A stretch of 64,000 bases of DNA. Origin: DATAZK01 sp965199805. GTDB lineage: Bacteria; Actinomycetota; Actinomycetes; Frankiales; Frankiaceae. The stretch is taken from contig CBDATO010000003.1 of NCBI GenBank assembly GCA_965199805.1, positions 1,674,001 to 1,738,000 on the forward strand. Direction: 5' to 3'. How positions within the stretch are numbered: the stretch's first letter is position 1; the number at the start of each line of letters is the position of its first letter. Under the pieces are notes generated by a model. It saw nothing but the letters and a program-made list of their open reading frames with translations. It did no database searches and had not been told where the DNA came from. Below are positions 50,223-58,689 of this stretch, in pieces. Made by a program: the position numbers and the translations under genes.

Positions 50223-52003
50223 TCGTGCCGAGGTCGGGCGGTTACGTCCCACTTCGTGACTACGCCTGTCTTGGCGATGGACGCACAGTCGCGCTGGTCG
50301 CGCGAGACGGCGACATCGACTGGTGGCCGCAGCCGCGCCTGGACAGTCCTCCCTTGATCGCGGCCATCCTCGATCCTGCAGCAGGAGGCAAACTCAGCCT
50401 TGCTCCCACGGAGGCGTTCGAGATCGATCGCGAATACGTGCCCGACACCAACGTCCTGCGCACCACTTACACCACTCGTTCCGGCCAGGTGCAGGTGACT
50501 GACGCCCTGAACGTGGGGGCAGCCGGGCTCCTTCCTTGGACGGAGTTGGTGCGCCGAATCGACGGGCTCGCCGGCCGGGTGCCGATGGCCTGGGCGTTTG
50601 AGCCAGGCGACCGGTTCGGCTCCGCCGCCGGATGGTCCACGCCGTCCCGCTTCGGGCCGCTGGTGCATCTGGGCGACCAGACCGTCGGCGTCCGCTGCGA
50701 CGGAGTCGGCGAACCCGTCTTCAGCTTGCGCGGCGTGTCCGGCCGGTTTGAGATGGAGCGTGGACACCGCGGCGTCCTGGGATTCGTGGCCACCAACGAC
50801 GAACCGCTCTTCCTGCCCGAACCCGCCGAAATCGACCAGCGGCTCGACCAGACATGCGCAGCATGGCAACGGTGGTCAGGCGTCCTCAAGTGGGACGACC
50901 AGCGGCGGCCGGCCGTTCTGCGCAGCGCTCTTGCGCTGAAGCTCCTCATCGACACGACCAACGGGTCCGTGGCGGCCGCCGCGACAACGTCACTGCCCGA
51001 GCGGCTCGCCGGGCCCAAGAATTGGGACTATCGCTACGCCTGGGTGCGGGATCTCAGCTTCACCGTCGATGCACTTATGAATTGCGAATTACGCGAGGAG
51101 GTCCATCATGCGGTGTCGTGGCTGCTCAACGCCATCCGCGCCCATGGCCCGGCTTTGCAAGTTTTCTTTACCCTCGGCGGCGGCGTCGCCGACACGCAAG
51201 TCGAGCTGGATGCGCCGGGTTATCGCGGGAGCCGTCCGGTACGAGCAGGTAACCGAGCCGCCGAGCAGACCCAGCTCGGCACGTACGGCGACCTGTTCGA
51301 GACCCTGTGGACGTATGCAAGCGGTGGCCACGTTCTGGGTTCCTCGACCGGTCGGCTGCTGGCCGATCTAGCGGACGCCTGCTGCGACGACTGGCAGCAG
51401 CCCGATTCCGGGATTTGGGAGCTTCAGGAGATCAGGCATTACACCAATTCAAAAATCGGATGCTGGGTGGCACTCGACCGTGCCGTGAAATTGAGCGCCA
51501 TAGAACAGATACCGAACACGCATCAGGCCCGATGGGTTGCCGAACGCGACCACGTCCGCGAGTGGATCGAACACCACTGCTGGTCCGACACCCGTAACGC
51601 ATATGCGATGAGCGCCGACAGCGACGAACTGGACGCAGCCGTTCTGCTGGCCGGGCGCACCGGCTTCGACCGGGGCCCGCGCCTAGCCGCCACCATCGAC
51701 GCTGTCAGCCGAGAGTTGGCCGCTGGTCCCGGTTCCCCCCTGCTTTACCGCTACACCGGGATGGATGCGGAGGAGGGCGCCTTTCTTGCCTGCTCGTACT
51801 GGATGGTCGAAGCCCTGACCTACGTCGGTCGAGGCGAACGCGCTGCCTCACTCTTCGACGAGCTCGGCTCCTGGACCACCGACGTGGGCCTGCTCACGGA
51901 GCAGGCCGACCCGGATGGAACCCTCCTCGGAAACCTGCCGCAGGCACTCAGCCACCTGGCACTGATCAACGCAGCAGCCGCGTTACGCAAGGTCCGCGCC
52001 TGA
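50219..52003 (+). CDS. GH15-family glycoside hydrolase (trehalase/glucoamylase-like)
   Basis: 594 residues from ATG 50219, overlapping the upstream stop (ATGA). An N-terminal beta domain (about 1-230; YVPLRDYACLGDGRTVALVARDGDIDWW) is followed by the (alpha/alpha)6 barrel with NWDYRYAWVRDLSFTVDAL (about 260), WELQEIRHYTNSKIGCWVALDRA (about 400, catalytic acid region) and YTGMDAEEGAFLACSYWMVEAL (about 515, catalytic base region). This is the actinobacterial GH15 type shown in some species to be trehalase. No signal peptide, so it acts in the cytoplasm, probably in trehalose or glycogen breakdown. Confidence 0.92.
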   Translation: MIVPRSGGYVPLRDYACLGDGRTVALVARDGDIDWWPQPRLDSPPLIAAILDPAAGGKLSLAPTEAFEIDREYVPDTNVLRTTYTTRSGQVQVTDALNVGAAGLLPWTELVRRIDGLAGRVPMAWAFEPGDRFGSAAGWSTPSRFGPLVHLGDQTVGVRCDGVGEPVFSLRGVSGRFEMERGHRGVLGFVATNDEPLFLPEPAEIDQRLDQTCAAWQRWSGVLKWDDQRRPAVLRSALALKLLIDTTNGSVAAAATTSLPERLAGPKNWDYRYAWVRDLSFTVDALMNCELREEVHHAVSWLLNAIRAHGPALQVFFTLGGGVADTQVELDAPGYRGSRPVRAGNRAAEQTQLGTYGDLFETLWTYASGGHVLGSSTGRLLADLADACCDDWQQPDSGIWELQEIRHYTNSKIGCWVALDRAVKLSAIEQIPNTHQARWVAERDHVREWIEHHCWSDTRNAYAMSADSDELDAAVLLAGRTGFDRGPRLAATIDAVSRELAAGPGSPLLYRYTGMDAEEGAFLACSYWMVEALTYVGRGERAASLFDELGSWTTDVGLLTEQADPDGTLLGNLPQALSHLALINAAAALRKVRA

Positions 52004-52146
52004 CCGCGCACCAACGACGCGGCCAGCAGTCCCGCCGGCAGTGTCCCTCGTTCACGTCCGTAACGGTCAGCTGCGTCCGGCAAATGCCCCTCATCGGACG
52101 CTGCACTTTCACCCGAACTGAGCCAGAACGGGTCTGGACAGACGCA

Positions 52147-53748
52147 TCACGACTCATAGCGCAACGCCCGGGCTTCGACGTCGAACAGCACGTCGTCCGC
52201 GGCAGCGTTGCTGACGGCACCGACACGGCGCGCCTCGAGGACGGCATCGCGCTCGGCCTCACTGGCCCGACCGAGCAACAGACGAAGATGCCTGCTCTCG
52301 TCACCTTCCCCGACGGCCCCGTCCACGAGTCGTTCAACGTTGCGTCGGTATCGCAGGCGCGCTTCGTACTGCCGGACCACGGCGTCGCGCACGTCGGCAG
52401 GGACATCCTCCGCGTCGCGTATGGCGTCGAGCGCGGCCTCGGTAGCCGAGCGGTGCAGCTGCCTGATGTCCACCGCGACGTCCACCTCGCTCGCCACACC
52501 CAGTTTGCGGATCAACGGGGTGAGCGTGAGGCCTTGCGCGACGAGGGTGGCGACGACTACCAGCAACGCAACGACCACCACCTCGTCACGGGCGGGGAAG
52601 GCCCTGCCGCTTTCCAACGTCGTCGGAAGTGCCAGAGCGGTCGCGACGGTGACGACGCCGCGCATGCCGGCCCAGGATGCGACCGCTGACTCGCGCCAAC
52701 CGTACGGTGTGCCAGACGCTTTCCGTCGCGCCCGACGTTCGGCGATGGCGGAGGCAGCGAACATCGCCGTCGCGCGCGTCACTACGAGCGCGGCGATCGC
52801 CGCGGCGGCCAATCCGATCGTCCGGCCGTCATCAAACAATGAGGTCCTGCCGAGTACGTTCGTCAGCTCGATTCCGAGGAATCCGAACAGCAGGCCGCTT
52901 ACGGCGAACTCCACGTACCGCCATACCGACCGGCCGAGGAGCCATCCCGCGGATGTGACCTCGCTATGCGCCGTGCTCCGCAGATAAAGTCCCGCGACGA
53001 GAACGGCCAACACGCCCGACGATTCAACATGTTCGGCCACGAGGTACAGCCCAAACGGGACGGCGATGGTGACGGTCGTTTCGGTCGCCGGGTCGTGCAG
53101 CGCCCGTAAGGCTCGCCGGGCCAGCCAGCCACCAGCAAAGCCGAGAGCGACGCCTCCTGCAACCGCGGCAAGCAGTCTCAGCCCGACCTCGCCGGCCGAA
53201 ACGCCACCCGCAACCACGGTCAGAACCGACAGCTGGTAGACGACGAGGGCGGTGGCGTCGTTGAACTGTCCCTCCCCCTCCAGCAAGGTCACCAGCCGTG
53301 CTGGTAGGTGAAGTCGGCTCGCCACGGCTGTTGCAGCTACCGGGTCGGGAGGCGCCACCACCGCTCCGAGCACGGCGGCTACCGCCCAGGGAAGCCCGAA
53401 CGCATGCGCTAGGACCGTGACGACCGTAGCTGTGACCAGGGTCAGTCCGACCGCCAACCCGAGCACCGGGCCGGCCGCTGCACGCAAGTGTCGCAGCGAC
53501 GTGTTCTGCGTGGCGGCGAACAGCAGCGGGGGCAGCACCAGTGGCAGGATCAGGTCCGGGTCCAGCTGCGGCTCCGGCGTACCAGGCACGAGGCCGATGA
53601 CCAAGCCGTACACGGTCAGGAGCACCGGTTGCGGGACGTTGATGCGGTCGGCCACCGGTGTGAGCACGATCAGCCCGAGCGTGAGCAGCCCGAGCAGGGC
53701 GACAGCGTCCACGTTTTGCCTTTCGGCTCGGCCCGCGGCAGAAGCCAT
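52147..53748 (-). CDS. CPA1-family Na+/H+ antiporter
   Basis: 533 residues from ATG 53748, AGGA upstream. About twelve transmembrane helices in residues 15-410. Conserved parts: VVAPPDPVAATAVASRL (about 130-146, the APPDPV motif), GEGQFNDATALVVYQL (about 157-172, ND site for cation binding; usually GES-x-x-ND) and WAGMRGVVTVATALALP (about 365). The final 120 residues form a cytoplasmic helical tail. Exchanges Na+ or K+ for protons, giving pH and salt homeostasis. Monocistronic. Confidence 0.92.
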   Translation of the reverse strand: MASAAGRAERQNVDAVALLGLLTLGLIVLTPVADRINVPQPVLLTVYGLVIGLVPGTPEPQLDPDLILPLVLPPLLFAATQNTSLRHLRAAAGPVLGLAVGLTLVTATVVTVLAHAFGLPWAVAAVLGAVVAPPDPVAATAVASRLHLPARLVTLLEGEGQFNDATALVVYQLSVLTVVAGGVSAGEVGLRLLAAVAGGVALGFAGGWLARRALRALHDPATETTVTIAVPFGLYLVAEHVESSGVLAVLVAGLYLRSTAHSEVTSAGWLLGRSVWRYVEFAVSGLLFGFLGIELTNVLGRTSLFDDGRTIGLAAAAIAALVVTRATAMFAASAIAERRARRKASGTPYGWRESAVASWAGMRGVVTVATALALPTTLESGRAFPARDEVVVVALLVVVATLVAQGLTLTPLIRKLGVASEVDVAVDIRQLHRSATEAALDAIRDAEDVPADVRDAVVRQYEARLRYRRNVERLVDGAVGEGDESRHLRLLLGRASEAERDAVLEARRVGAVSNAAADDVLFDVEARALRYES

Positions 53749-53857
53749 CGGGGTCCTGCAGCACCGCGCGCGTGGCTGCCCTGATCGGCGTGGACGGCTG
53801 CAGCCTTCCCGCTGCGCGCCCGGCCCACCCCTGCCAACATCGTCCGGCTTACGACCA

Positions 53858-54553
53858 CTACATCGCTTCCTTGATGCCCCGCCTGATGAGCAGCGCGTTC
53901 ATCGGATACGCGGTGGCGAAGCCGATGATCATCCCGACCTGCATGAGGAACCAGTAGACCGGCGAGTCCGCCGGTAGATGATGGGGCGCCGGGAAGAACA
54001 CGAAGCTCATCAACATCATCCAGCCGAAGAGACCGACCTCGAAAGCCGTCAGGCTGAGCACGTCCGCTTTGGCCGCGGCAACCAGACCCTCGCGTACTCC
54101 GAGACCACGCATGGGCGCGATCGCGAAGTACTGGAAGAGGATGCCCAGCAGCAGCGCCAGGACGTAGTCACCGATCATCTCGGCCCAGACGGTGACACCG
54201 GCGACGGTCAGACCGAGCCCGAAGACGGTGGACTCGGCGATGATGTCACCGAGGGTGCATCCGGCGCCGCAGTGGCTGACCCCGAGTGCAATCGTGGCCC
54301 ATCGGGGCTTGTCCGGCGGGTCATCCCTGTCGTGCTCGCGCAGCCACCGCCTGCTGAGCGGGCGACCGAACCGGCGATAGCCCCAGACGGACGCCGGTCC
54401 CAGATACAGGGCGGTGACCGGCCAGACCGCCTCCATCACGCGCATCGGCTGGCGGTGTCCCCGGCCGTAGATGTCCTTCAGGATCCAGCCGGCGCTGAGG
54501 AAGCCCGAAGCCAGCGCGACCCAGGCGAGCGCTGTCAGCCACGTCGACGGCAT
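53858..54553 (-). CDS. DUF4396 membrane protein
   Basis: 231 residues from ATG 54553, which has GGGAGG 4 bases upstream; the longer frame to 54625 is not used. Seven or so transmembrane helices. The characteristic DUF4396 motif SHCGAGCTLGDIIAE (about 115-130) provides a His and two Cys, suggesting metal or copper handling, as in related cupredoxin-associated families; this is inference. Next to the antiporter but 108 bp away. No operon partner. Confidence 0.85.
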   Translation of the reverse strand: MPSTWLTALAWVALASGFLSAGWILKDIYGRGHRQPMRVMEAVWPVTALYLGPASVWGYRRFGRPLSRRWLREHDRDDPPDKPRWATIALGVSHCGAGCTLGDIIAESTVFGLGLTVAGVTVWAEMIGDYVLALLLGILFQYFAIAPMRGLGVREGLVAAAKADVLSLTAFEVGLFGWMMLMSFVFFPAPHHLPADSPVYWFLMQVGMIIGFATAYPMNALLIRRGIKEAM

Positions 54554-54634
54554 GAGCCTCCCCACGAGACGACCACTCCCGGGCGGCTCCGGGCGGCGTC
54601 GACGACCCTTCCCCCGTGCCGGCAACGCACCCGC

Positions 54635-55048
54635 TCAGGCAGCGGCCGGCAGACCACCCTCGATCTCGAAGATCCGATCCAGTCTGGTGACCGCCAGCAA
54701 CCGCTCGACGGCGGGACAGGGTCTGCGGAGGATGAACCGGGTGCCTGCGGCAGCACACCGTCGGCGGGTCGCAACCAGAGTGCGCAAAACCGTGCAGTCG
54801 AGAAAAGTCACATCCGCGAGATCCACAGTCACGCGGTCGAGGCGCTGAGCCACCGCCGTGGACAGCACGTGGCGGAGCTTTGGGTCCAGACCTGCATCGA
54901 CATCACCCGACAGGCGCACCACCACGGCCGGTAAGGCGCGGCCGTGCACCTCGGGTTGGGGCACGATCGCGCATGCACCCGGCACCGAATAGACACCGCT
55001 CCAACAATCGAGCATGGCACTTGAATAAGGGACCGACCTTTCGGGCAT
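54635..55048 (-). CDS. STAS-domain anti-sigma factor antagonist with altered phosphosite
   Basis: 137 residues from ATG 55048 (MPERSVPYSS), GGGGG upstream; the frame runs to 55132. STAS domain at about 35-130: VVVRLSGDVDAGLDPKLRHVL, RVTVDLADVTFLDCTVLRTLVATRRRC. Canonical antagonists have DSSG; here it is FLDCTVL, with Cys and Thr in place of the serines, so phosphorylation would have to use Thr. It may take part in partner switching of a SigB/SigF-like factor. Divergent from a second STAS gene. Confidence 0.75.
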   Translation of the reverse strand: MPERSVPYSSAMLDCWSGVYSVPGACAIVPQPEVHGRALPAVVVRLSGDVDAGLDPKLRHVLSTAVAQRLDRVTVDLADVTFLDCTVLRTLVATRRRCAAAGTRFILRRPCPAVERLLAVTRLDRIFEIEGGLPAAA

Positions 55049-55146
55049 CCCGCATCCCCCCGTGGTTCGCAACAAATTCGCCGGTCGACTGGGGACACTG
55101 GCGCACCCTTGTGACGAAATCAGCGAGAACATGTGTCAACTTCATG

Positions 55147-55533
55147 ATGAAAAGTGACCTGGAGCGTTCACCTCTGCAAAGGCTCCCCGACATCTTCACG
55201 ACGGACAGTCGCAGCATGGGATCGACACTCGAATCGGCAGACTCCGGCGTCCGCGTTCAGCCCGGCATCGACGGCGGAATCGAGATCTCAGTGCACGGAC
55301 GACTGGACGCGCGATGTGGACAGCTGCTCATCGATGTCGCCGCTGCGGCTCCCAGCTGCCGGGAATCAAAGATCACTGTGGACCTGCGTGGCGTCCGCAG
55401 CTTCCCCGATGACGGGGTGACCGCGGCGACGACATGTTGCCTGGAAGCTATGGATCGGTCCCACGGTGTCAACCTGGTGGCGGCCGCCGGACCGGCCGGC
55501 GACGCCCTGATCGCCATCCTTGCCCGCAACTAA
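55147..55533 (+). CDS. STAS-like protein
   Basis: 128 residues from ATG 55147 (an adjacent ATG at 55144 is also possible). Body: GGIEISVHGRLDARCGQLLIDVAAAA, KITVDLRGVRSFPDDGVTAATTCCLEA, GVNLVAAAGPAGDALIAIL, the sheet-helix order of a STAS domain. The phosphoacceptor position reads PDDGVTA, so no Ser/Thr is at the usual site. Divergent from the STAS gene at 55048, so the two may form a partner-switching pair. Weak Shine-Dalgarno. Confidence 0.6.
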   Translation: MKSDLERSPLQRLPDIFTTDSRSMGSTLESADSGVRVQPGIDGGIEISVHGRLDARCGQLLIDVAAAAPSCRESKITVDLRGVRSFPDDGVTAATTCCLEAMDRSHGVNLVAAAGPAGDALIAILARN

Positions 55534-55564
55534 GGGTCCGGCTCTGGCACAGCTGCCCGGAAGG

Positions 55565-57766
55565 TCAGCCGACGGGCACTCCGTTGAGGGTATTCACCGC
55601 CGCCATCAGGTCACCGGTCGTCGCGTAGTCGACGGCGAGATACGTCGGGTTGCGCCCCCGCACCTGGCGACACAGCCGGGCCTGCTCGAGAAGGAAGCCG
55701 GCGGTGTTGGCCTGGGCGGCATCGCGGCGGCTGCTCGCCCTACGGGTGACCCAGTTGTTCACCAGTAGCAGCGGCGAGCTGGTCTGACCACGGTTCGGCT
55801 GGCAGGCGAGCGCGCGCGGCGATTGGTTGCGGTAGGGCGTATCGGACGCGTAGCGGAAGAAATTGCGATACCAGCCCGACGGATCGTCGGACCGTTCAGC
55901 GAAGACGTACAGCTGCTTGTCGTCGTCGATCAGCTGCCGGAGGGTCGGCCACGGCGCTCGAGGATCCGGCGGCGGGACCGCCACCTTGGGTTCGAGTCCG
56001 CTGTCGCGGACTGCCCGCTCGGTGTCCGCGACGCTGATCGCGTCCTCGACGATCAACGTGACGACCTCGTGGGGATTGGCGTCCAGCCACCGTCGAATCT
56101 CCTGCAGCTCCCGGGTCAACGGCGTCGCACCGAGCTGGCAGATGTCATGGCACAACCATGTGCCGGGCCTGCTGGTCGTGACCGAAGTGGCCAGTGGCCG
56201 GAGTACCGCCTGGGTCTCGGCGGGCAGGGAGGCGAGGAAGCGCTGCACGGCATCGGCCGGCGTCCAGTAGTGCGTGTCGATGAGCAGGGTCCGAACGCCG
56301 TCGTCGAGCTGGTGCACGATCGACGGGTCCTGTGACGGGCCGAGGAAGCCGGCCTCGCTGTTGGCCATCGAGTTATGGCTCGCTGCGTAGACGACCTGGT
56401 CGTACGGGCGGTCGCACAGTTGCACGTAGCCGTTGCAGGCGAGCTCGGACGGGGCAACCGAGACCGGCCCCGTCAGGAGTGCGGCAGCCGCCACCATCGC
56501 CGGAGCCGTCACACCCACCGCGAGCCGCAACCGTCGCCCGGTACGCCGAGCGCGAGTGCGTACGAGTGCTCCCGCGACCAGTGTCAGGCCGGCCATCGCC
56601 ACCGCACCGGCCAACAGCAGGTAGCGGTCCAGGAGCTGCGCCTCGAGCTCCCACGCGATGTCGCCCACTAGCCGTCGGCCCTGCGGCGCGAGTGGTGACC
56701 GGGCCCCGGACAGCCGTCTCAGCGGATCCTGGACGAGCGCGGAGCCGAGCCAGCCGGCGACCAGCGCACTCGAGGCGATGGCGAACAGGCCCCCACCGAA
56801 CCAGAGCAGTCGTCGCGAGCCGCCCGTCAGTCGGGTAGCCGCAGCCAACGCTGCCAGACTCAGGGCCGCGCCGACGCAAGTCAACAACGTCAGGTGCCCA
56901 CCGACGTCGTGCATCACCCGGAGGTGGCTCATGCCGCCTTGGTCCTGCAGCGGGCCGAAGTACGAGCCGACGTCGAGCAGGTGCCCGTCTTCGAGGTGCG
57001 AGGCGAGCTGGGCCACCGCCCGAGCGGAACCGGGGTATGCCGCCGGGATCAGCAGGGCGAGCACGCCCTCGACGTCTCCCTGGGCCAGGAGTATCTCGAG
57101 TTGGGGTTGCAGCGTGCCGGCCGTGGCCGGCAGCCGCTGCAGGACGGCCGCGGCGACCTGCTTCGCCTGCTCGGCGTTCAGTTGCAGGAGGGGAATCGCC
57201 TGCGGCGAGCGGCCCGCCGAGATGGCCTCCACCGCCGTCAGCAGCTGTTGCACGAGCGCTGACAACGAACCCTGGCCGGTGAGGGGCAGCGCCGTCAGCT
57301 GCTGGCCGAGGTAGCGGTCGGCCAGGCGGCTGACATTGCCGAGGACGGGTTGCAGGTCGACCCGTACCTCGAGCACGTCCGTGCGGCCGCGCAGGTACGA
57401 CAACGCGTCCGTGATGGCCTGATCGACCAGGTTCCGGAGCGTCGCGGTCGGAAAGACCAGACGCAGATTGGCCGTGATGATCGAGCGGTCCACCGGCAGG
57501 TCGGCGAGGAGCGGCTCGCTCCAGTCCCGGGCCGCAGGATCCGGCAGGACCTGGGTGTACAGCCGGTTGTACGCGTCTGTTTGCGTCAGCGCCTGCTGAT
57601 AGGTGGAACGCCGGAGGATGGTGGAGCCCACGGTGTTTGCAGCAATGGCCATCAGCCCGCACATCACCGCGATGATCAGGAGCAGCACGGCGACCGCCCT
57701 ACGGATCACCTGAACCCCCACCGCTGAGGCAGAGCCCGCCCGGCTGCCGGTCGCGAGCGTACGCAT
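55565..57766 (-). CDS. Large membrane protein with PI-PLC-like phosphodiesterase domain
   Basis: 733 residues from ATG 57766. A transmembrane helix at about 24-45 is followed by a helical extracytoplasmic region (about 50-285) and several helices (about 288-435). The C-terminal domain (about 440-725) has PI-PLC X motifs: YAASHNSM with His464, DDGVRTLLIDTHYW and WLCHDICQLG with His540, matching the two catalytic histidines of bacterial phosphatidylinositol-specific phospholipase C. Further typical: VVTLIVEDAIS and QLYVFAE. Probably hydrolyses phosphoinositides or related glycerophosphodiesters outside the membrane. Confidence 0.8.
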   Translation of the reverse strand: MRTLATGSRAGSASAVGVQVIRRAVAVLLLIIAVMCGLMAIAANTVGSTILRRSTYQQALTQTDAYNRLYTQVLPDPAARDWSEPLLADLPVDRSIITANLRLVFPTATLRNLVDQAITDALSYLRGRTDVLEVRVDLQPVLGNVSRLADRYLGQQLTALPLTGQGSLSALVQQLLTAVEAISAGRSPQAIPLLQLNAEQAKQVAAAVLQRLPATAGTLQPQLEILLAQGDVEGVLALLIPAAYPGSARAVAQLASHLEDGHLLDVGSYFGPLQDQGGMSHLRVMHDVGGHLTLLTCVGAALSLAALAAATRLTGGSRRLLWFGGGLFAIASSALVAGWLGSALVQDPLRRLSGARSPLAPQGRRLVGDIAWELEAQLLDRYLLLAGAVAMAGLTLVAGALVRTRARRTGRRLRLAVGVTAPAMVAAAALLTGPVSVAPSELACNGYVQLCDRPYDQVVYAASHNSMANSEAGFLGPSQDPSIVHQLDDGVRTLLIDTHYWTPADAVQRFLASLPAETQAVLRPLATSVTTSRPGTWLCHDICQLGATPLTRELQEIRRWLDANPHEVVTLIVEDAISVADTERAVRDSGLEPKVAVPPPDPRAPWPTLRQLIDDDKQLYVFAERSDDPSGWYRNFFRYASDTPYRNQSPRALACQPNRGQTSSPLLLVNNWVTRRASSRRDAAQANTAGFLLEQARLCRQVRGRNPTYLAVDYATTGDLMAAVNTLNGVPVG

Positions 57767-57805
57767 CCGGCAGCAGAGTCAACGTGAGCGAAAGGTAGGG
57801 AGCTG

Positions 57806-58363
57806 TCAGCCTCCGTGGCTTCGGCCACCGTCCGCCAGCATTCCTTCCGCTCCTCTGACTCCGTGCAGCAGCTCCGGGTCGTACCGTTCGCCCGCCGTCA
57901 GTACCGTGATGTCGCCAGTGGTCTCCAGCACCACGGCGAAGGCCTGCTCGCGCCGGCGGACTCCCGCCTGCCGAAGCTGCGACCACAGCTCGGCGTGACT
58001 GATGCGGGCGTGGGACAAGTTGTCCTCGAGCACCGACCCGCTCTTCATCAGCAGTAACGGTTGACTGTCGATGTAGCCCGCCAGCGCCCTGCGACGCCGC
58101 AGGACGGCGACCGTTGCCTGCAATCCATAAAGGAGCAGCAGGACGACGGCCCCCGTCAACAGGGGCGTCGAACCGAGCGATGTCGATGCAATCGTTGACC
58201 CGACCGCGACAGTCGCCGCGAAGTCGAAGCTCGACATCTTTGCCAGCGATCTTGGGCCTGCCGTACGCGTGAGCAAGACGACCCACACGTACGCGCCCAA
58301 GGTCGCCACGAGCACGGCCGCGAGCGTGGTCCAGCTCGTTCCAAGCATGTCCGGAACTGTCAC
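57806..58363 (-). CDS. DUF421 (YetF-like) membrane protein
   Basis: 185 residues from GTG 58363, GAGG 9 bases upstream; alternative ATG 58348. Three transmembrane helices (about 10-85: WTTLAAVLVATLGAYVWVVLLTR and two more, TPLLTGAVVLLLLYGL), then the cytoplasmic DUF421 domain (RISHAELWSQLRQAGVRRREQAFAVVLETTGDITVL). Bacterial YetF-type proteins are envelope stress proteins of unknown mechanism. Length matches short actinobacterial versions. It ends 39 bp after the PI-PLC-like gene's start side, same strand but separate. Confidence 0.85.
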   Translation of the reverse strand: MTVPDMLGTSWTTLAAVLVATLGAYVWVVLLTRTAGPRSLAKMSSFDFAATVAVGSTIASTSLGSTPLLTGAVVLLLLYGLQATVAVLRRRRALAGYIDSQPLLLMKSGSVLEDNLSHARISHAELWSQLRQAGVRRREQAFAVVLETTGDITVLTAGERYDPELLHGVRGAEGMLADGGRSHGG

Positions 58364-58419
58364 CGGGCGTCCTCGTCGTTGTCCCCGAGAACGAGGGCTT
58401 TTACCGGCGTACTTGGCAT

Positions 58420-58575
58420 CTAGACGCTGGAGCCTTGCTTGGAGTGGCGGTAGAGCAGGAACGCAGCGACGAGGACGAGTACGAGCAGGAAGTGCCCGAA
58501 CACGACGTGGGCCACGAATGAGACGACGATCCACGCGACGATGGCAAGGATCAGGAACGCGATCAGACCAAGCAT
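58420..58575 (-). CDS. Small two-span membrane protein
   Basis: 51 residues from ATG 58575, GGGAGG directly upstream. Almost entirely hydrophobic: LGLIAFLILAIVAWIVVSFV and FGHFLLVLVLVAAFLL form two transmembrane helices, with a short basic tail (YRHSKQGSSV). Resembles the small actinobacterial LysM/DUF-type hydrophobic peptides found near stress genes. Too short for family assignment. Confidence 0.55.
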   Translation of the reverse strand: MLGLIAFLILAIVAWIVVSFVAHVVFGHFLLVLVLVAAFLLYRHSKQGSSV

Positions 58576-58689
58576 GCCTCCCGGACTACCCCGGCCTGAT
58601 CTTGTTAGTCGCCGGGCTCGACGCCTCGCCGACTCAGGCCCTGTAGCCGCTTCACCGCTGCCAGCGGCCGCGGGGGCGAAGATGAGCGG

